Shown here piece by piece: positions 11,459 through 23,115 of a stretch of DNA of 64,000 nucleotides. This stretch comes from Augochlora pura (lineage: Eukaryota > Arthropoda > Insecta > Hymenoptera > Halictidae), in the NCBI RefSeq assembly GCF_028453695.1, contig NC_135772.1, forward strand, positions 3,534,001 through 3,598,000, in the 5' to 3' direction. The translations under genes were made by a program, and so were the position numbers. Under the pieces are notes generated by a model. It did not search any database and was not told the DNA's origin. It saw only the letters and a program-made list of their open reading frames with translations. Within the stretch, counting starts at the first letter, position 1. The number at the start of each line of letters is the position of its first letter.

Positions 11459-14017
11459 CTAGACTGTGCAACTGGCGTCTGAGGTTGGCACGTACGGACT
11501 CTCTTGCCTGTAAAACTCGCCCTCGTAATCCTCCAGCTTCACCGGGTATTCCGATACACAGTTTTGAGGCTGGTTTAACGCTGGCGGTGGGTGCACAAAG
11601 TTCTCCTGATAACTCGGTAGATGCAAAGGTTCCGCGTACTGTTGATACGAGGTGTCCGCGCCTCCTTGTTTCAAACAGGTCGGCCCGTGTAAACTCAGCA
11701 TGTCTACCAGCCTGCGCCTTTGCGTCTCCAGCTCCTGGATCTGGGACTTCAGGTCGTGGTTCTGTGTTTCCAGGATCTCGGACTCCTGCACCAGGATCAC
11801 TGTCTTCTCACGCTTTTTCAACCGGCACTTGGTTGCAGCGATTTTATTCCTCTCGCGTCTCCTCCGACGCCTTTCCTCATCTTCTGGTGTCAACTGAAAC
11901 GATTTTACATTGCTTATATTAGTAATCTTGCTACTCTCAAGATTTAATACAATTATTGGCAAAGGACAGACCGAACGAGACAATCTAATTAAGAATTAAA
12001 CCTAGACTGCAATTTTTTAATTCTTGATTCTCGTATTAATCTACTATGAAAAATGATAGCTTAATTTATTATATCATCCCCCTGGCAGAAAATATTCGAT
12101 CTACATTATGATTGAAGCTGCTAGAAGAGTTATCGACATTTTTAATATTATAAGAATATTAGTAAAATAGATAAATGGTCTTGCCCCTTTACCAAACGTA
12201 CATAAATCAAATAAATTTCACAAATTTAAGTAGCGTGTGACTAGATAGATACTAGATCATTTTTTGGTACTTCGAACGATGGGGATGACGATAGAAATTG
12301 TCAAAAAAAGTGTTTCTTAACTCTTGGGGATGGTTGACCTTTCTTCGAAACGGTGTTAAGATTTCTCATTCCGTACCTTCTAAAAAGAAACATATTCACA
12401 TGTATATGCATTATGTATGTATATTGGATGATAATAATGATAGACGCTGAACTTGTTTGATCGAATTCTTTTTACCAGGGATATCTCGATATTTAATGCG
12501 CGATCGAAAGAGTATAAATCAAAATTATTAATCGCGCAGGAAAATGTAAAATCATATATCAGAGTTTGGACATAGTAGATCCATACTTCTCTCTGGAGAG
12601 AGATTATACATAGCTTGGAATGGAAAGAACTTATGGGACACCCTAATAGGGAACATATGTTCCATCCCACTAGAAAAGATCGACTTATACTCTTTCGCCC
12701 GTCCTCTTGACATGCCTACATAAAGTAGACGCCCAAAGTATTTGATCAAACGTGCTTCTAGTTCAAGTAGAACTCGATTCCTCATCGAGAACCCGTGAGA
12801 ACGATTAAATGCCGAACTCGCAGCAGGCGTCATATGATTTTAATGAGACAATATGATAGGGATTTCTTACACCACTACGGCTGTTGTTGTTCGACGAGTC
12901 GTCCTCCTCTTCGTCGTCCGCGCTTCCGTCTTCCTTCTTCGACCTCTTCTTGGAATCATCGCCGCTTCCGTTTGCCCTCCTCTTCGTTTGCAGCGTCAGC
13001 TTCAAACCTGCGAAGTTTTGCCAAACAATTAGATCTCGACAAAGACTGCGAAAGTATTTCGCACCAAATGGAACATCGGATCGACAAAATGAGATAATTA
13101 TTTATTACAGAGCACACCGCACTAATTGAAAATTCGAAACAATTTATTTTGCGAGTAATTCTTTATTGCTTGCAAGGCGAGGCTCCCAGATGTGATACTC
13201 ACTTTTTAACGAGTTATAATTTTTAAGATAGTTAATTTTCTATCATCAAGAGGCGAATGTCACATCTGAGGATCTCTTCTTATTGTGTCAAGGTTATGTT
13301 CGTTTTGAGGGGATACTTTGTACAGGCTTGCACAAAGTCTATGAGTTATTTGTAACTCATGGTTGACCCGGTTATGATTTTACTGGAGCTGATGACCTAA
13401 CAGAACGATCTAAGACTTTTCAGGTTAAGATCTTAGTAAGGCTTCTACTGTGTACTATGATAATCATGTATAGTATCTTAAATCGTATGAAGGAAATCAT
13501 TGTTTAAAACGACGTGGTTGAGAGAATATTTCAAGATCGTAAAAATTGGTGGGGTGTGCAGTAAATAATTATCAAACTTGAACTGATCTGATTCGACCCG
13601 ACCCGACCCGACCCGACCCGAGCTGGTATTTAGTCGCGTACTGGCCGGCGAACGTGGAAGACTAGAACTAAACCGATGGCAAGGTCGACGCGGCCTTGGG
13701 TCACGGGATTCGAAAGGACGAGACAAAAGAAAGACGGTCGCGACCCGGTAGGATATCAAGGTCACCACCGGATGGGTACCTTCTTTAATGAGCTGACTAC
13801 AGGTGTGCTGAACACTCGGTGGGCTCGGCTCACCGCTGCTAATCGAATCCGTACGATCCCTGCTCCTCTCGCTCGTGTAATCCTCGAAGGGATTGGTCAT
13901 GGCGATTAGGGAGTTTACGATTTCCGGTGTCCTTGGCGTGACCTCGGCCGCCGCGACACCGAGAAGACCGGCGGCAGCCGCTGGATTAGGATTCACATTC
14001 ACGTTCAGGTTGTACAT
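11459..14017 (-). CDS. Atf3: bZIP transcription factor Atf3
   Basis: Basic leucine-zipper factor of the ATF3/Jun-dimerisation group. In Drosophila, Atf3 pairs with Jun and controls metabolic, immune and epithelial stress genes. Coding exons on the minus strand are 14017-13780, 13007-12871 and 11893-11459 (270 codons with stop, 269 residues). The start is chosen because MYNLNVNVN and the TPRTPEIVNSLIAMTNPFE block match the fly N-terminus from memory. Residues 80-125 form an acidic, Ser/Asn-rich linker after QLIKEGLKLTLQTKRR. The basic region is at about 133-156, with the DNA-contact core NKIAATKCR. The zipper has Leu 159, 166, 173, 180 and 187, followed by His 194 as in Fos/ATF3 proteins. The C-terminal tail is Tyr/Pro-rich. 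Introns are 772 and 977 bp. The first exon is CG-rich and a CG-rich region lies upstream, where untranslated exons may be. Confidence 0.94.
13593..13620. repeat. (ACCCG)n microsatellite in Atf3 intron 1
   Basis: Five and a half perfect copies of ACCCG, located in the intron between the first and second Atf3 coding exons. Confidence 0.9.
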
Positions 14018-14240
14018 GGTCGCTTATTACCATTTAACCTGGAACAAGAACAAACGGGAGCCACGGTGATTACACTTTCCGGAATCTTTCTTTGTAGTCG
14101 GCGCGGCTGGCCTATCCTCGTTTCGCTTGTAGTTCACTCTTCAAAAGAGTTGAGACATGGTTGAACCGGACATCGTCTTTCGGTTAAAAAGTTAGGAACG
14201 ACAGATTTTACCCAACGTAATTAATACCTAATAAATACCA
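14018..14240 (-). promoter_or_regulatory. presumed Atf3 5' leader/upstream region
   Basis: Immediately upstream of the Atf3 start codon on the minus strand. An acceptor-like stretch may lie here, but the transcription start cannot be placed from sequence alone. Confidence 0.25.
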
Positions 14241-14242
14241 GT

Positions 14243-14326
14243 TATTAGGTTGGAAACTATGAAACGGGCGTTTTCGTTTAGTCTGTGTACAGCTGCGGCG
14301 CCCGTTTCATAGTTTCCAAACTAATA
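14243..14326. mobile_element. 80-bp mariner-type MITE
   Basis: The left terminus is TTAGGTTGGAAACTATGAAA; the right terminus on the other strand is TTAGTTTGGAAACTATGAAA. Both arms continue into CGGGCG. The element is flanked by TA (14243-14244 and 14325-14326), the target site of mariner/Tc1 elements, and TTAGGTTG is a classic mariner end. Only about 28 bp separate the arms, so this is a tiny non-autonomous derivative. Short TAATAAATGCC-like direct repeats follow at 14330-14400. Confidence 0.85.
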
Positions 14327-14409
14327 ATACCAATTAATACCTAATAAATGTCTAATAAATGCCTAATAAATGCCTAATAATACCAATTAATAGCTAATAT
14401 TTGCTATTT

Positions 14410-16044
14410 TCTAATGACGTCGATTTACTTACACTCGTCTCAAAAATTTGTATAAAAGGAGTGGACAAAAGCTATTGAATAAAAATTCTGGTACATTAAA
14501 AACAACGTGACGAGCGATTGACAGAACTTTGTCACACGAACACGAAGTTCCGTCCATCAAATTACTATTTTCTGACGACTGTTTGCCGACGTTTTTTTTA
14601 CATTTACCCGGTTCATCTGAGAAACGTCAGACGCGGTCGTAGCAGTTTTATTTCGATAAACGAAATATCTCGGCAGCCTGCGGCGGCTACAATCTATCTG
14701 GGATCCTCGGTGTTTTTGGACGCAGCCCGCTGATAGGCCGACATCCTCGACTGCGGTTTACTAGGGGGGATAATATTTTATCGCGATAAAACTCGCCCAT
14801 GGAGATCGCGTTACAATCGCATTATTCAAAAAGTGTGTACCTCCATGGCTCTCGGGGCGCATTAATCATTTCGAAACAATAAGAACCGTCCGCGGATCCG
14901 CTGATACGCCGGCCGAAGGAAGCGCGTATATCCTGCGGACCGGTTACGTTTTAATCTTCGTGATTTATTGTTCGCCCGGGCTGGATGCAATAACCGATGC
15001 AATATGGGGAATGCAAACGAACGCAGTTTTTGCGCACGCGGCCGGCATTTTTCCACGTCGGCTTCTCGTTCTCTCATTTTATTGCGCGTTCTCCTTTCCC
15101 GGGGAACGCGAGAAGCTCATTGATACGTCCTTGATACGCGCGGATCCGCGCGCTGGAACAAAGAGGAATCCAGGCTGAATCGTGTGGCACACTCTGATAG
15201 CGACAACCGGAAGCTGGCCGATCCTTATCGATCCCGCGAAGTGAAACCGGCTTTCGTTGATCGGGAACCGAGGGAATCGTTGCGTCTGGTTCATCGACAC
15301 CCCGATGTTACCAAAACATTAGGCGTAGTAACGGATTCGCGGCCTTCGCGATTAAACGCAAATGTGTTTTTAAATTCAAACTTATCAGTGGCGTCGGACT
15401 TTGAAATTAGCGGCTATGGAAAAGGAAAAATTTATTGGAAACTGTTTCTCGGAATATTGAGAACTAGTGTGCGGAATTTGAAGAGGTCGAAAGCTTCGCT
15501 TTTTAATACGGCAGTCAATTACGTAATTTTCAAGTTACTTCGAATATGACAATCGTAAAGCTTGTGAAAAATAATTACAACGCTTAATAACAATTTAATG
15601 AACTACTTAACTCTCTCATGAATTCCTAACGGTAGTACGTGTCACTTGAAAATGCAACAATTTTAAATAATGAACGAATAGAATATATTTGCTGTTCGCG
15701 AACAATGACTAATTTTTTTTACAGCGTTACTAGTAAATTTTAATTAATGCATCGCACTTGTGATTACATTCTTCATTATTTTAGGGATTCCTTATTTTCA
15801 GCGGCTTGGTAGAGCGCATTCGTCGCTCTGTTATAGGTTCTAAGTTCAGAGGAGCGCGTGTGCGTGTTATCAGTATAAGTATGTGTGTGTTAAAACGTTG
15901 AAAGATCGGTTTGGGCGATCGGACACTTCGAGGTGGAAGGAAAAGAGTTGTGAGTGTTGCGAGACGCACGCGAGTTAATTAAGACTCTTTCGGCTATATT
16001 ATAGAGCTACTATTAACATCGATGCTATTAAACCAATTATGATA
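14410..16044. other. CG-rich non-coding region
   Basis: No recognisable protein. It is rich in CG dinucleotides from about 14500 to 15350 and then AT-rich. The 121-codon frame at 15184-15549 starts at a non-ATG codon and shows no family resemblance. The region could be regulatory DNA or untranslated exons upstream of Atf3. Confidence 0.4.
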
Positions 16045-16178
16045 GTTCTATAATCGACTATATATTATATTATAATTGTTCTATAATCGACTATATATTA
16101 TATTATAATTGTTCTATAATAGATTATACAATACTATACTATAAGTATTCTATAATAGACTATATACTATAATTGTTT
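16045..16178. repeat. 33-35 bp tandem repeat, about four copies
   Basis: A unit beginning TTCTATAATCGACTATATAT repeats at about 16045, 16078, 16111 and 16146. The first two copies are nearly perfect and the later ones degenerate. Confidence 0.85.
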
Positions 16179-16310
16179 CCATTACAATGTAAGCTTGGAC
16201 GAAAAGGTCCAAGAAAAAGTTGACCCCATAGAAACATTTTTGTAACATCAAGAATTGTAAAAGAAAACGACAAAAGCCAGAAGAGTTTGACTGATTCGAT
16301 ACTTCTAATG

Positions 16311-16684
16311 TTAACCCTTTGCACTATAATAACGAGTCAGACTCGTAACAAATATTTCATGTATAATTTAATAAATATACTGCCAGTCGTATTCCATTAA
16401 ATTGAAACAAAATATGAATCATCTATCGTTAAAATTTATAAAAATAGTAAAATATTAGAAATATAAAATTTCGTAGATTATAATGTCTTTTACATACGAA
16501 ATTATTAAGTGGATATCACGATTGAAGCATGCATTATAATACAAATGGCAGAAAGTCTAAATGAATCCAGCCTTGCCATTCTTCTAAACCAAAGCGCGTA
16601 GTTCGAGCTCGGCAGGTTCATTGTTAAGGACGAAAAACTATTAATCAACGCAATTATGATAGAGATTGTACTGCAAGGTGTTAA
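16311..16684. mobile_element. TTAA MITE, 374 bp
   Basis: The left end is TTAACCCTTTGCACTATAAT; the right end on the other strand is TTAACACCTTGCAGTACAAT. TTAA lies at both borders. Next to the left end is a small palindrome, ACGAGTCAGACTCGT, which also occurs at the end of the element finishing at 21310. This links the two as one family. No protein is encoded. Confidence 0.65.
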
Positions 16685-17550
16685 ACGCTCTATTAATAAC
16701 AAATTGTAAATTACGATCGAGGAACGGCCGCTCTATCGTAACAATCGCCGTGAGCCCTCGGAAGATCTCTCGATGGAAGAGAGGCGCGGAGGCATCTGCC
16801 CGGCATATAGGTCAGTGGGTACCGGGCAGGGATTCGGCGGAGGGGCCCATGTCGCGGTCCCCGTCGAGATCCGGTCTTCGGAAGTCCATCTTTTTTTCTT
16901 TCTCCGTCCCTTCCCCTCGCCGTTCTCCCTTCCTCTCTCTTTCACTCTTTCGCTTCGTTGGTAAATGTAACCGGCCTACGGGAGCGTGATGGGGCCACAT
17001 CGTGGAGATATCAGCGAGCGCGCGGCGGTGGCGGAGGTGGAGGAACAGCAGAAGGAGGAACCATAGAAGGCTACGAAGGAGGAGTTGCAAGGGCATTAGG
17101 CTCCGAATACGGAACGATAAAATTCTTACGAAACGCGGGCCTCTCGCGTGTGCACGTACCCGACGCGACGCGTAGCGGTGGGACGACGGGCCCACACCGG
17201 GCCCAGCGCGCACACGTATGCACACGTTCGCCGTGCATCGAAAACTGGCTGTCTCCCTCTCTCCCTCTCTCACCAAGAGAGAGAGAGGAGGGGAGATCCT
17301 TCGGGGAGGTTGGGTAACAAGCTGCGATGTGCCCGCAGCCGAAGAATTTGACGGCCGAAAACAAGACGGCCGGCTCTAGCCTGCTGGAGGACACGCACGG
17401 TTTCTTTTTAGAGACGCCGGGGACCCGGACCCGCCAAAATGTATTTTTCACCAGAATTGACAAGCCTTTAGCTTCGTTGATTCTACCATCCTTGATTTTT
17501 CCGCGGGCGATCGTCGCGGCCCGCTGCGGACCCAAATCTGGCCACTTTTA
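16685..17550. promoter_or_regulatory. CpG-rich island, possible promoter/5' exon
   Basis: A dense CG-rich stretch with pyrimidine runs (16890-16950), a GGCGGAGGTGG block and GA repeats (17276-17290). Several overlapping frames are open on both strands, which reflects high GC and not a protein. Such islands in hymenopteran genomes often mark promoters or untranslated first exons. It could serve Atf3 about 3 kb away. The function is inference. Confidence 0.3.
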
Positions 17551-20500
17551 AATTATTCGTAGCACTTCAAATATATAATGCTACTTCAAAGTTATCTCAA
17601 ATAATAATTTTAAATAACTATCAAATCGATAACATTAAATTGATATTCCAAATGAAATACGTTACTTAATTTGATAATTATTTTAAAGAATTATTTGAGA
17701 CAACTGCGAAATTCTACTTGATATGTATAATAATGTAAGTGTATAATAATCTTACTGTCTATGGCAGTCTAAGTATATGATAATCTTACTGTCTATGATA
17801 ATCCAAATGTCATCCCTAAATCTGAATTATATATATTTATATACTAACATCCTCATTAGCATTTCTGTGAGATAAAAGGGCCGACTTAACTATATCAAAA
17901 TACCAATTACCATAGCCATGGAACAAGTCATAGCGCAACGTAATTAAAGATTGCATATCTCTGCCCCGCCTCAATGTATCACACACTGCTTAATTATACT
18001 TATCAATGCTTTAATATATCTTCGACAATGATTCGATTAAAGCTGTAAAAAGCTCGCGTATTCCTTGGTCGTGCAGCCAACGCTAGCTGGTGCAAAAAAA
18101 TCGTCTTCTAAACACAAACAGCAATATTTCTAAACGTTGGCCCCGATCTCAGTTGAAATACACGGCCGAATTTATTTACCGTAGCAGCGAGGCCTCGTTG
18201 CTGAAGAATTATCGTGCCCGGGCTATAAGACTCCGTCGAATCACAGAATCGATTATCGCCTATTGATATTCAAATTTTCGAAAGGGAGATACCGACCCCC
18301 GTGGCGATTACGATTTGCCTAATTTATTAGGTGCTGGAAACGGGTGAATTAATCCGTTCGAACGGGGCATTGCATAAACTATTCCTCTACTCGAGCGAAC
18401 GTTTTATATACTTAATACATAGTTTAATACATACTTTAGTACATACTTCCCATTAGTTTGTTATTTAACGAAAAATACTTATCGCGAATGTAATTTACTC
18501 GTTCGCATAACCGCACGACCGGCGTCACATCTCCCGGGCAAAGTATTGGTATTTATCATCGAGGCGACACATTCGGATCTATTATCGATCGTAGATAACG
18601 CGTTGGAGCCTATAATCTTTTAATGTAACCACAGTCAAATTTGTCGGCTTTCACCTTAAAAAAAATTGTATTCAATGGCTTTGTCGTAATCTTCGGTATA
18701 AAAATAGAATTTTTCAAACGTCTTATCTGTTTACATTTGAAACGTGATACACGCAGTGTCGCAATTAAAGCGTTTGCAAATTAAAAGTATTGTTATCTGA
18801 CCCGGAGGTAGCATGTGGTCCGAATTTGATCTGGACAGGTGCTGTTCGGGCAAATAGAAGCGTCGAGATTATGTATTAGAATTAAAACGACCTATTGTCA
18901 AAATTATTTCGCACGGTCTGAAATATTAAGCACCGTCCCAGAAAAGAAAATATCAAATTTTGTAACTGATAAAATTACGCTTCCTCGGGAATTCCTTAAA
19001 GATGCAATAAAGTTCCCAAAATTAGTCTATACATGCTCGATGAATCATTCGCTTCGATGCGTGATTATCGAAACGAAACAAATATGAATGGAGATAACGG
19101 GCCGATAATTATTATTAATCGTTCAGCTACGAACGAGAGATACGTTTCTTTCGACTCCGCGAAAAGAACGCGCAGAAAGCAATTTAATTTCATCGCGGCA
19201 ACAACCGACCGGGGAATCTGTCGAACGTTCATATATTTTTCGAACCGGAATCGACCGAAAGGATAACAAATAAATCGATCGACGGTATAATTATGATATT
19301 ACAGAGCCAAGAGAAAACACAGAATTGAACGCGAGGAGACACGTTCTCGCTCGCGCGCGCGCGCGCCGAACGGTGAGCAAACAAATTCTCGCGGCCCTCA
19401 TTTCCTTCTGTCATTGTCTCGCTCGTGTTTATTCCCGCTGATTAAACGAGAAGATTGCCGAGGAGGAATAGCTGGAGGAATCTAGCGAATCGAGGTTACC
19501 GGGCGGAAGGAGGAACGAGGAAGAACGTTTAGATTTTCAGATTCAACTGAGAAAATAGCTTGCCGCGAAAAGCTAGGTAACCGAACGATGGAAAAGAACG
19601 GCGCGAATCCAGCTTGCATTTTAATTGTATTTTCAGTAAAAATTCACTAACACTTTGGTATACAGTTCGAAAAAGGTGCAAATCATTTGGGTTTAATTTT
19701 AGGAAAATTACTATATCAATTCGTAACGATATCGTAAATTTTTCTTAAGTGGATCCACGCTGAATATTTTAAAAGAACATGGAACTTTGAAGGATCTATG
19801 TACAAAAAATGGAACGCGAATTCAGCTTGCATTCTGACTAATTGTATTTTTATTAAAAATTCTCTGACACCTTGATAAATCATACGAAGAAGTTAGATAT
19901 CATCTGGTTTAATTTTAAGAAGGTTATTATATTAATTCGTAACGATATCTTAAGTTTTTCTTCAGTGGATTTACGCGGAATATTTTAAAAGAACGTGAAA
20001 CTTTAAAGGATCGATGTAAAATAGATGGAATGCGGAACCGGCGCGAAAAATCATTGGGAATCAATACAATTGGTTCCGCGGCCAGGAGAAATAATCGAAG
20101 GGGCATCGATGGGTGCAATACACCGCGTCGTATCGGCAATACACCGTGCGCACACCGTCGTATAATTCGTGGATTATGTAAAGCGGCGGGGAGCGATGCA
20201 ACAGATTGAAATAATAATCGGCGGATCGAGTTTGTTTGAATGGGAACAGGTGTCCGATCGAACCCGTCGCCGCTGCACGCTGTTAAACGTATAAATAGAA
20301 ACCGTTTGATTTTGATGTATGCCACGAACGTTTCGGTATTCGCCGGGTCTCTCGCGTCGAAAGTTGAAAGATCTTCGAACCGCGACTCCCGAAACCAAGC
20401 GAATTATTTCCTCGAGTTTTTCCATTCATTTCAAGTACCATTTCATTAGTACGAGTCCTTCTTGTACTAATTTTCCTAATAATCTTTCTTAATACTGATT

Positions 20501-20682
20501 ATACTGTTTGTGTCAATCTTCCTTTTACAGTTAATACTCGTTTATCTTTTATCAAAAAATTAATCGTCTGCTTACTGTTTGCACTTTGCAACCTCAACTC
20601 TTCTCCTTCTTTTATCTTGTTAGAAAATATTATCACCGTGACTGTAGCGTAAAATTCAGAACTAGATTCGGTCCAGTCGCGA
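17551..20682. other. non-coding, no gene seen
   Basis: AT-rich sequence alternating with short CG-rich patches. A (CG)n run lies at about 19353-19366. Two stretches of about 90 bp around 19640-19790 and 19840-20010 are similar (both contain CGTAACGATATC, GTGGAT and TATTTTAAAAGAAC), which indicates an old tandem duplication. Confidence 0.5.
19640..20010. repeat. old tandem duplication, about 200-bp unit
   Basis: The blocks TAATTTTA, TTCGTAACGATATC, TTTTTCTT, GTGGAT, ATATTTTAAAAGAAC and CTTTAAAGGATC/CTTTGAAGGATC appear twice in the same order, once in 19640-19800 and once in 19830-20020. The copies are diverged. No coding potential is seen in either. Confidence 0.6.
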
Positions 20683-21310
20683 TTAACCCTTTAACACTGC
20701 GTTTATTACTACTTATTTGTCCGTAATACTGTTCTTAATAGGACCAGATAATTTTTGTCTTTTTGTTGCCTTTATTTACTTCCGTTTCTAGGCTTCGATC
20801 ACAGAAGAATTCGATTTAATTTCAATTTAAAATGAATTAACCCCTTGCAGTACTTTTATCTTCGCAACAACGATGCTTAAATTATTTTTGACTGTAATCA
20901 TTTCTTAGGGGAGAAATAAAATATTTATAGCATGCTTATAATTTACTTCAGTGCTTAAATATCAATAAGGAAAGCACAGAATTTTATTTCGACTTAAAGA
21001 AACGAAATTCATGCTTAACTGATTAGAAGTCACCATCACGAGCCGAACTCGTCAAAGTACGGCAAGGGGTTAATAATATTCATATTTATTAGATCAGATT
21101 AGTTACAATGGCAAACCCTTTTCGATTGTAATAATTAGGAGAAAAAGACAAATATTTACTGTATATCTACATTTACTAGAACGATTAAATATTGTTTACA
21201 GGAGGAATTTTATGCCAACTTGAAAAAACGAAATAACAACCATACTTAAGAGGATATCACTAGAAATCTCTGTCACGAGTCTGACTCGTTAAAGTACGAC
21301 AAGGGGTTAA
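20683..21310. mobile_element. nested/tandem TTAA MITE cluster
   Basis: Four TTAA-linked ends lie close together: left-type ends at 20683 (TTAACCCTTTAACACTG) and 20837 (TTAACCCCTTGCAGTACTTT), and right-type ends finishing at 21073 and 21310. The two right ends are direct copies of each other (GTAC, then GGCAAGGGGTTAA or GACAAGGGGTTAA). This suggests insertion of one element in or beside another of the same family, or a partial tandem copy. Confidence 0.6.
20837..21073. mobile_element. 237-bp TTAA MITE (inner copy)
   Basis: The left end is TTAACCCCTTGCAGTACTTT and the right end on the other strand is TTAACCCCTTGCCGTACTTT. They match over 20 bases with one difference, and TTAA lies at both borders. 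The interior is AT-rich and non-coding. This is the best-preserved member of the family in this window. Confidence 0.75.
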
Positions 21311-23048
21311 CGGAGCTATCGACACGGAGGGCCATAGACGAGATCTCCTTCGTTTGGCGTTGGAGTGCTCAATGATCGTTCGGCAGAAAAGTCGCCGGGT
21401 GTAAAATTACCTCGAGACCGTCAACAAGTCCCCCCGAAAGACCAACAAGGGCCCCTCTGTTCGCTCGTCGAGCCGAACGTCGCCTGGCTATGTTTCTATC
21501 TGGCGATAAAGTCTCGATAAAGTTTCAGGGCGGGATTCCGTAGCAATCAGAGACACACGGATTCAGGGCCCTCTGGGGAGCGAACGCGAGGCGAGGCGAG
21601 GCAAGACTTCGCGAGGCAAGGCGACTGCAACACAATATCCTCGGAGCTGAACGGTCCCTACAGATCGGAAGTGCGATTATTATTAGGCAGCTAACTCTAC
21701 GAATAGCCTCGTTGCACCTTGACGCAAAATAAACTCTGCGGTGTTTATAATTTTCGAAGCCCCTCCTCCTCCACCTCCCCCCTCCCCCCCTTCGCCGAGC
21801 TAGATTCTTCGGCGGTTGATCGATCCGAGTGGATCCAAGATCCTTGAAGAAAGAGAGTAAGTGTGTTCGCTCAATGCTCTCGATTAGAATTCTTGTTACG
21901 ATTAGAGCGAACCTTTCGACCGAGGCGACGAGATTCCTGTCGCGTGAAAAATGTCGAAAAAAAATTGTTCAATAAAAGAAACATTTGTCGTCGCATGCGC
22001 CTACTGTGTTAACGATTATGCATAAACAAGATAAGCACAGTGTGTGTATAAGCGCTGTGTTCGGGTTACGAGCTTTCTAGAACGTTTCAAGGTTATTCCT
22101 AGGTCATGTAGAAACGAGCCTGTATTTATTTTCTTGCATCGTTTGTTAACCTAAAATTGTTGCAACTAAAATTGTCTAGCTGGAATTTTTGAAGGCTGAA
22201 ATAATTTTTTAATATTTGGGAAAAATTTCCGACGTCTTTTCTGACTTTAAAGGAATTTATTAAAAAGGAAAATATAAATCGGACGATGAAGGGGAATTGT
22301 TGCAGGATATTAAGTAAAGGATTATATAAAATGAAAAATGAAACGTGATCGTGTACGAAGACTAATGAGAATTCAAAGCTGTTGGCAACGATCGAGGATT
22401 TTTCGGGTTCGCCGTAGGTGAAGTTTTCAGACGGTGAACGCGGAATTTCTGCGACGGATATAAATCGTTGATAATCCTGCCTATTCTCGAGCACGATTTG
22501 TCTTTTTCACGGTCATTACCCAAATATCGTACGCGGGCAGATAAAATGGAACTAAATTAACAGATTACAACATTTACGAAGCTGTTAATTTCTATGCTCG
22601 TCTCAGAGTTTGAAATCATCTTTATTCTGTCTTGCCAACGCTTAGAATTCTCTCGTCGCATGTTCAGAGATCGAAAAAAGATTATCGTAATCGCAGTAGG
22701 TCGCCTAACCCATAGGGTGCTCTCTATTATTCTTTTTATAGAAATCTACTTTGTTCTATTTAGTCGACGAGCGATCGAGGCCCACGAGTATTTCTTCAAT
22801 AACTATACCAGCGCAAAGTTTCTGCAATTGTGTAGAAAAAATACTATAATACTCGATACTTATTACTAAGTTACTATGGTATGCTTTCCCATGGAGATCT
22901 CTATGGGATCGGTGCTGCAAAAATCATAAATTCTAAGCCAAAAATGCCCGAATAATTTGTCAAATAAAGTTGTCAACAATAAGCACCGAAATAAATAAGT
23001 CAAATAAAGCACCGATTCGCATAAAAATAATTGCATGATTTCAATATA
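21311..23048. other. non-coding, CG-rich then AT-rich
   Basis: 21311-21850 is CG-rich, with GAGGCGAGGCGAGGC repeats near 21590 and a C-rich run near 21770-21790. The remainder is AT-rich. No protein family is seen on either strand. Confidence 0.5.
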
Positions 23049-23115
23049 ATAGCACTACAGTCACTATACTAGTACAACAGTCAATATAGTAGCCCTATAG
23101 TCACTATAGTAGCAT
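23049..23115. repeat. about 22-bp tandem repeat, three copies
   Basis: A unit like ATAGTAGCACTACAGTCACT repeats three times with substitutions and ends at TAGCATTATACTC. Confidence 0.8.

Noticed and set aside
16812..17535. Overlapping 154-codon minus frames and plus frames in a CG-rich island
   Set aside because: Several frames are open at once because stop codons are rare in GC-rich DNA. Low-complexity Arg/Glu runs dominate.
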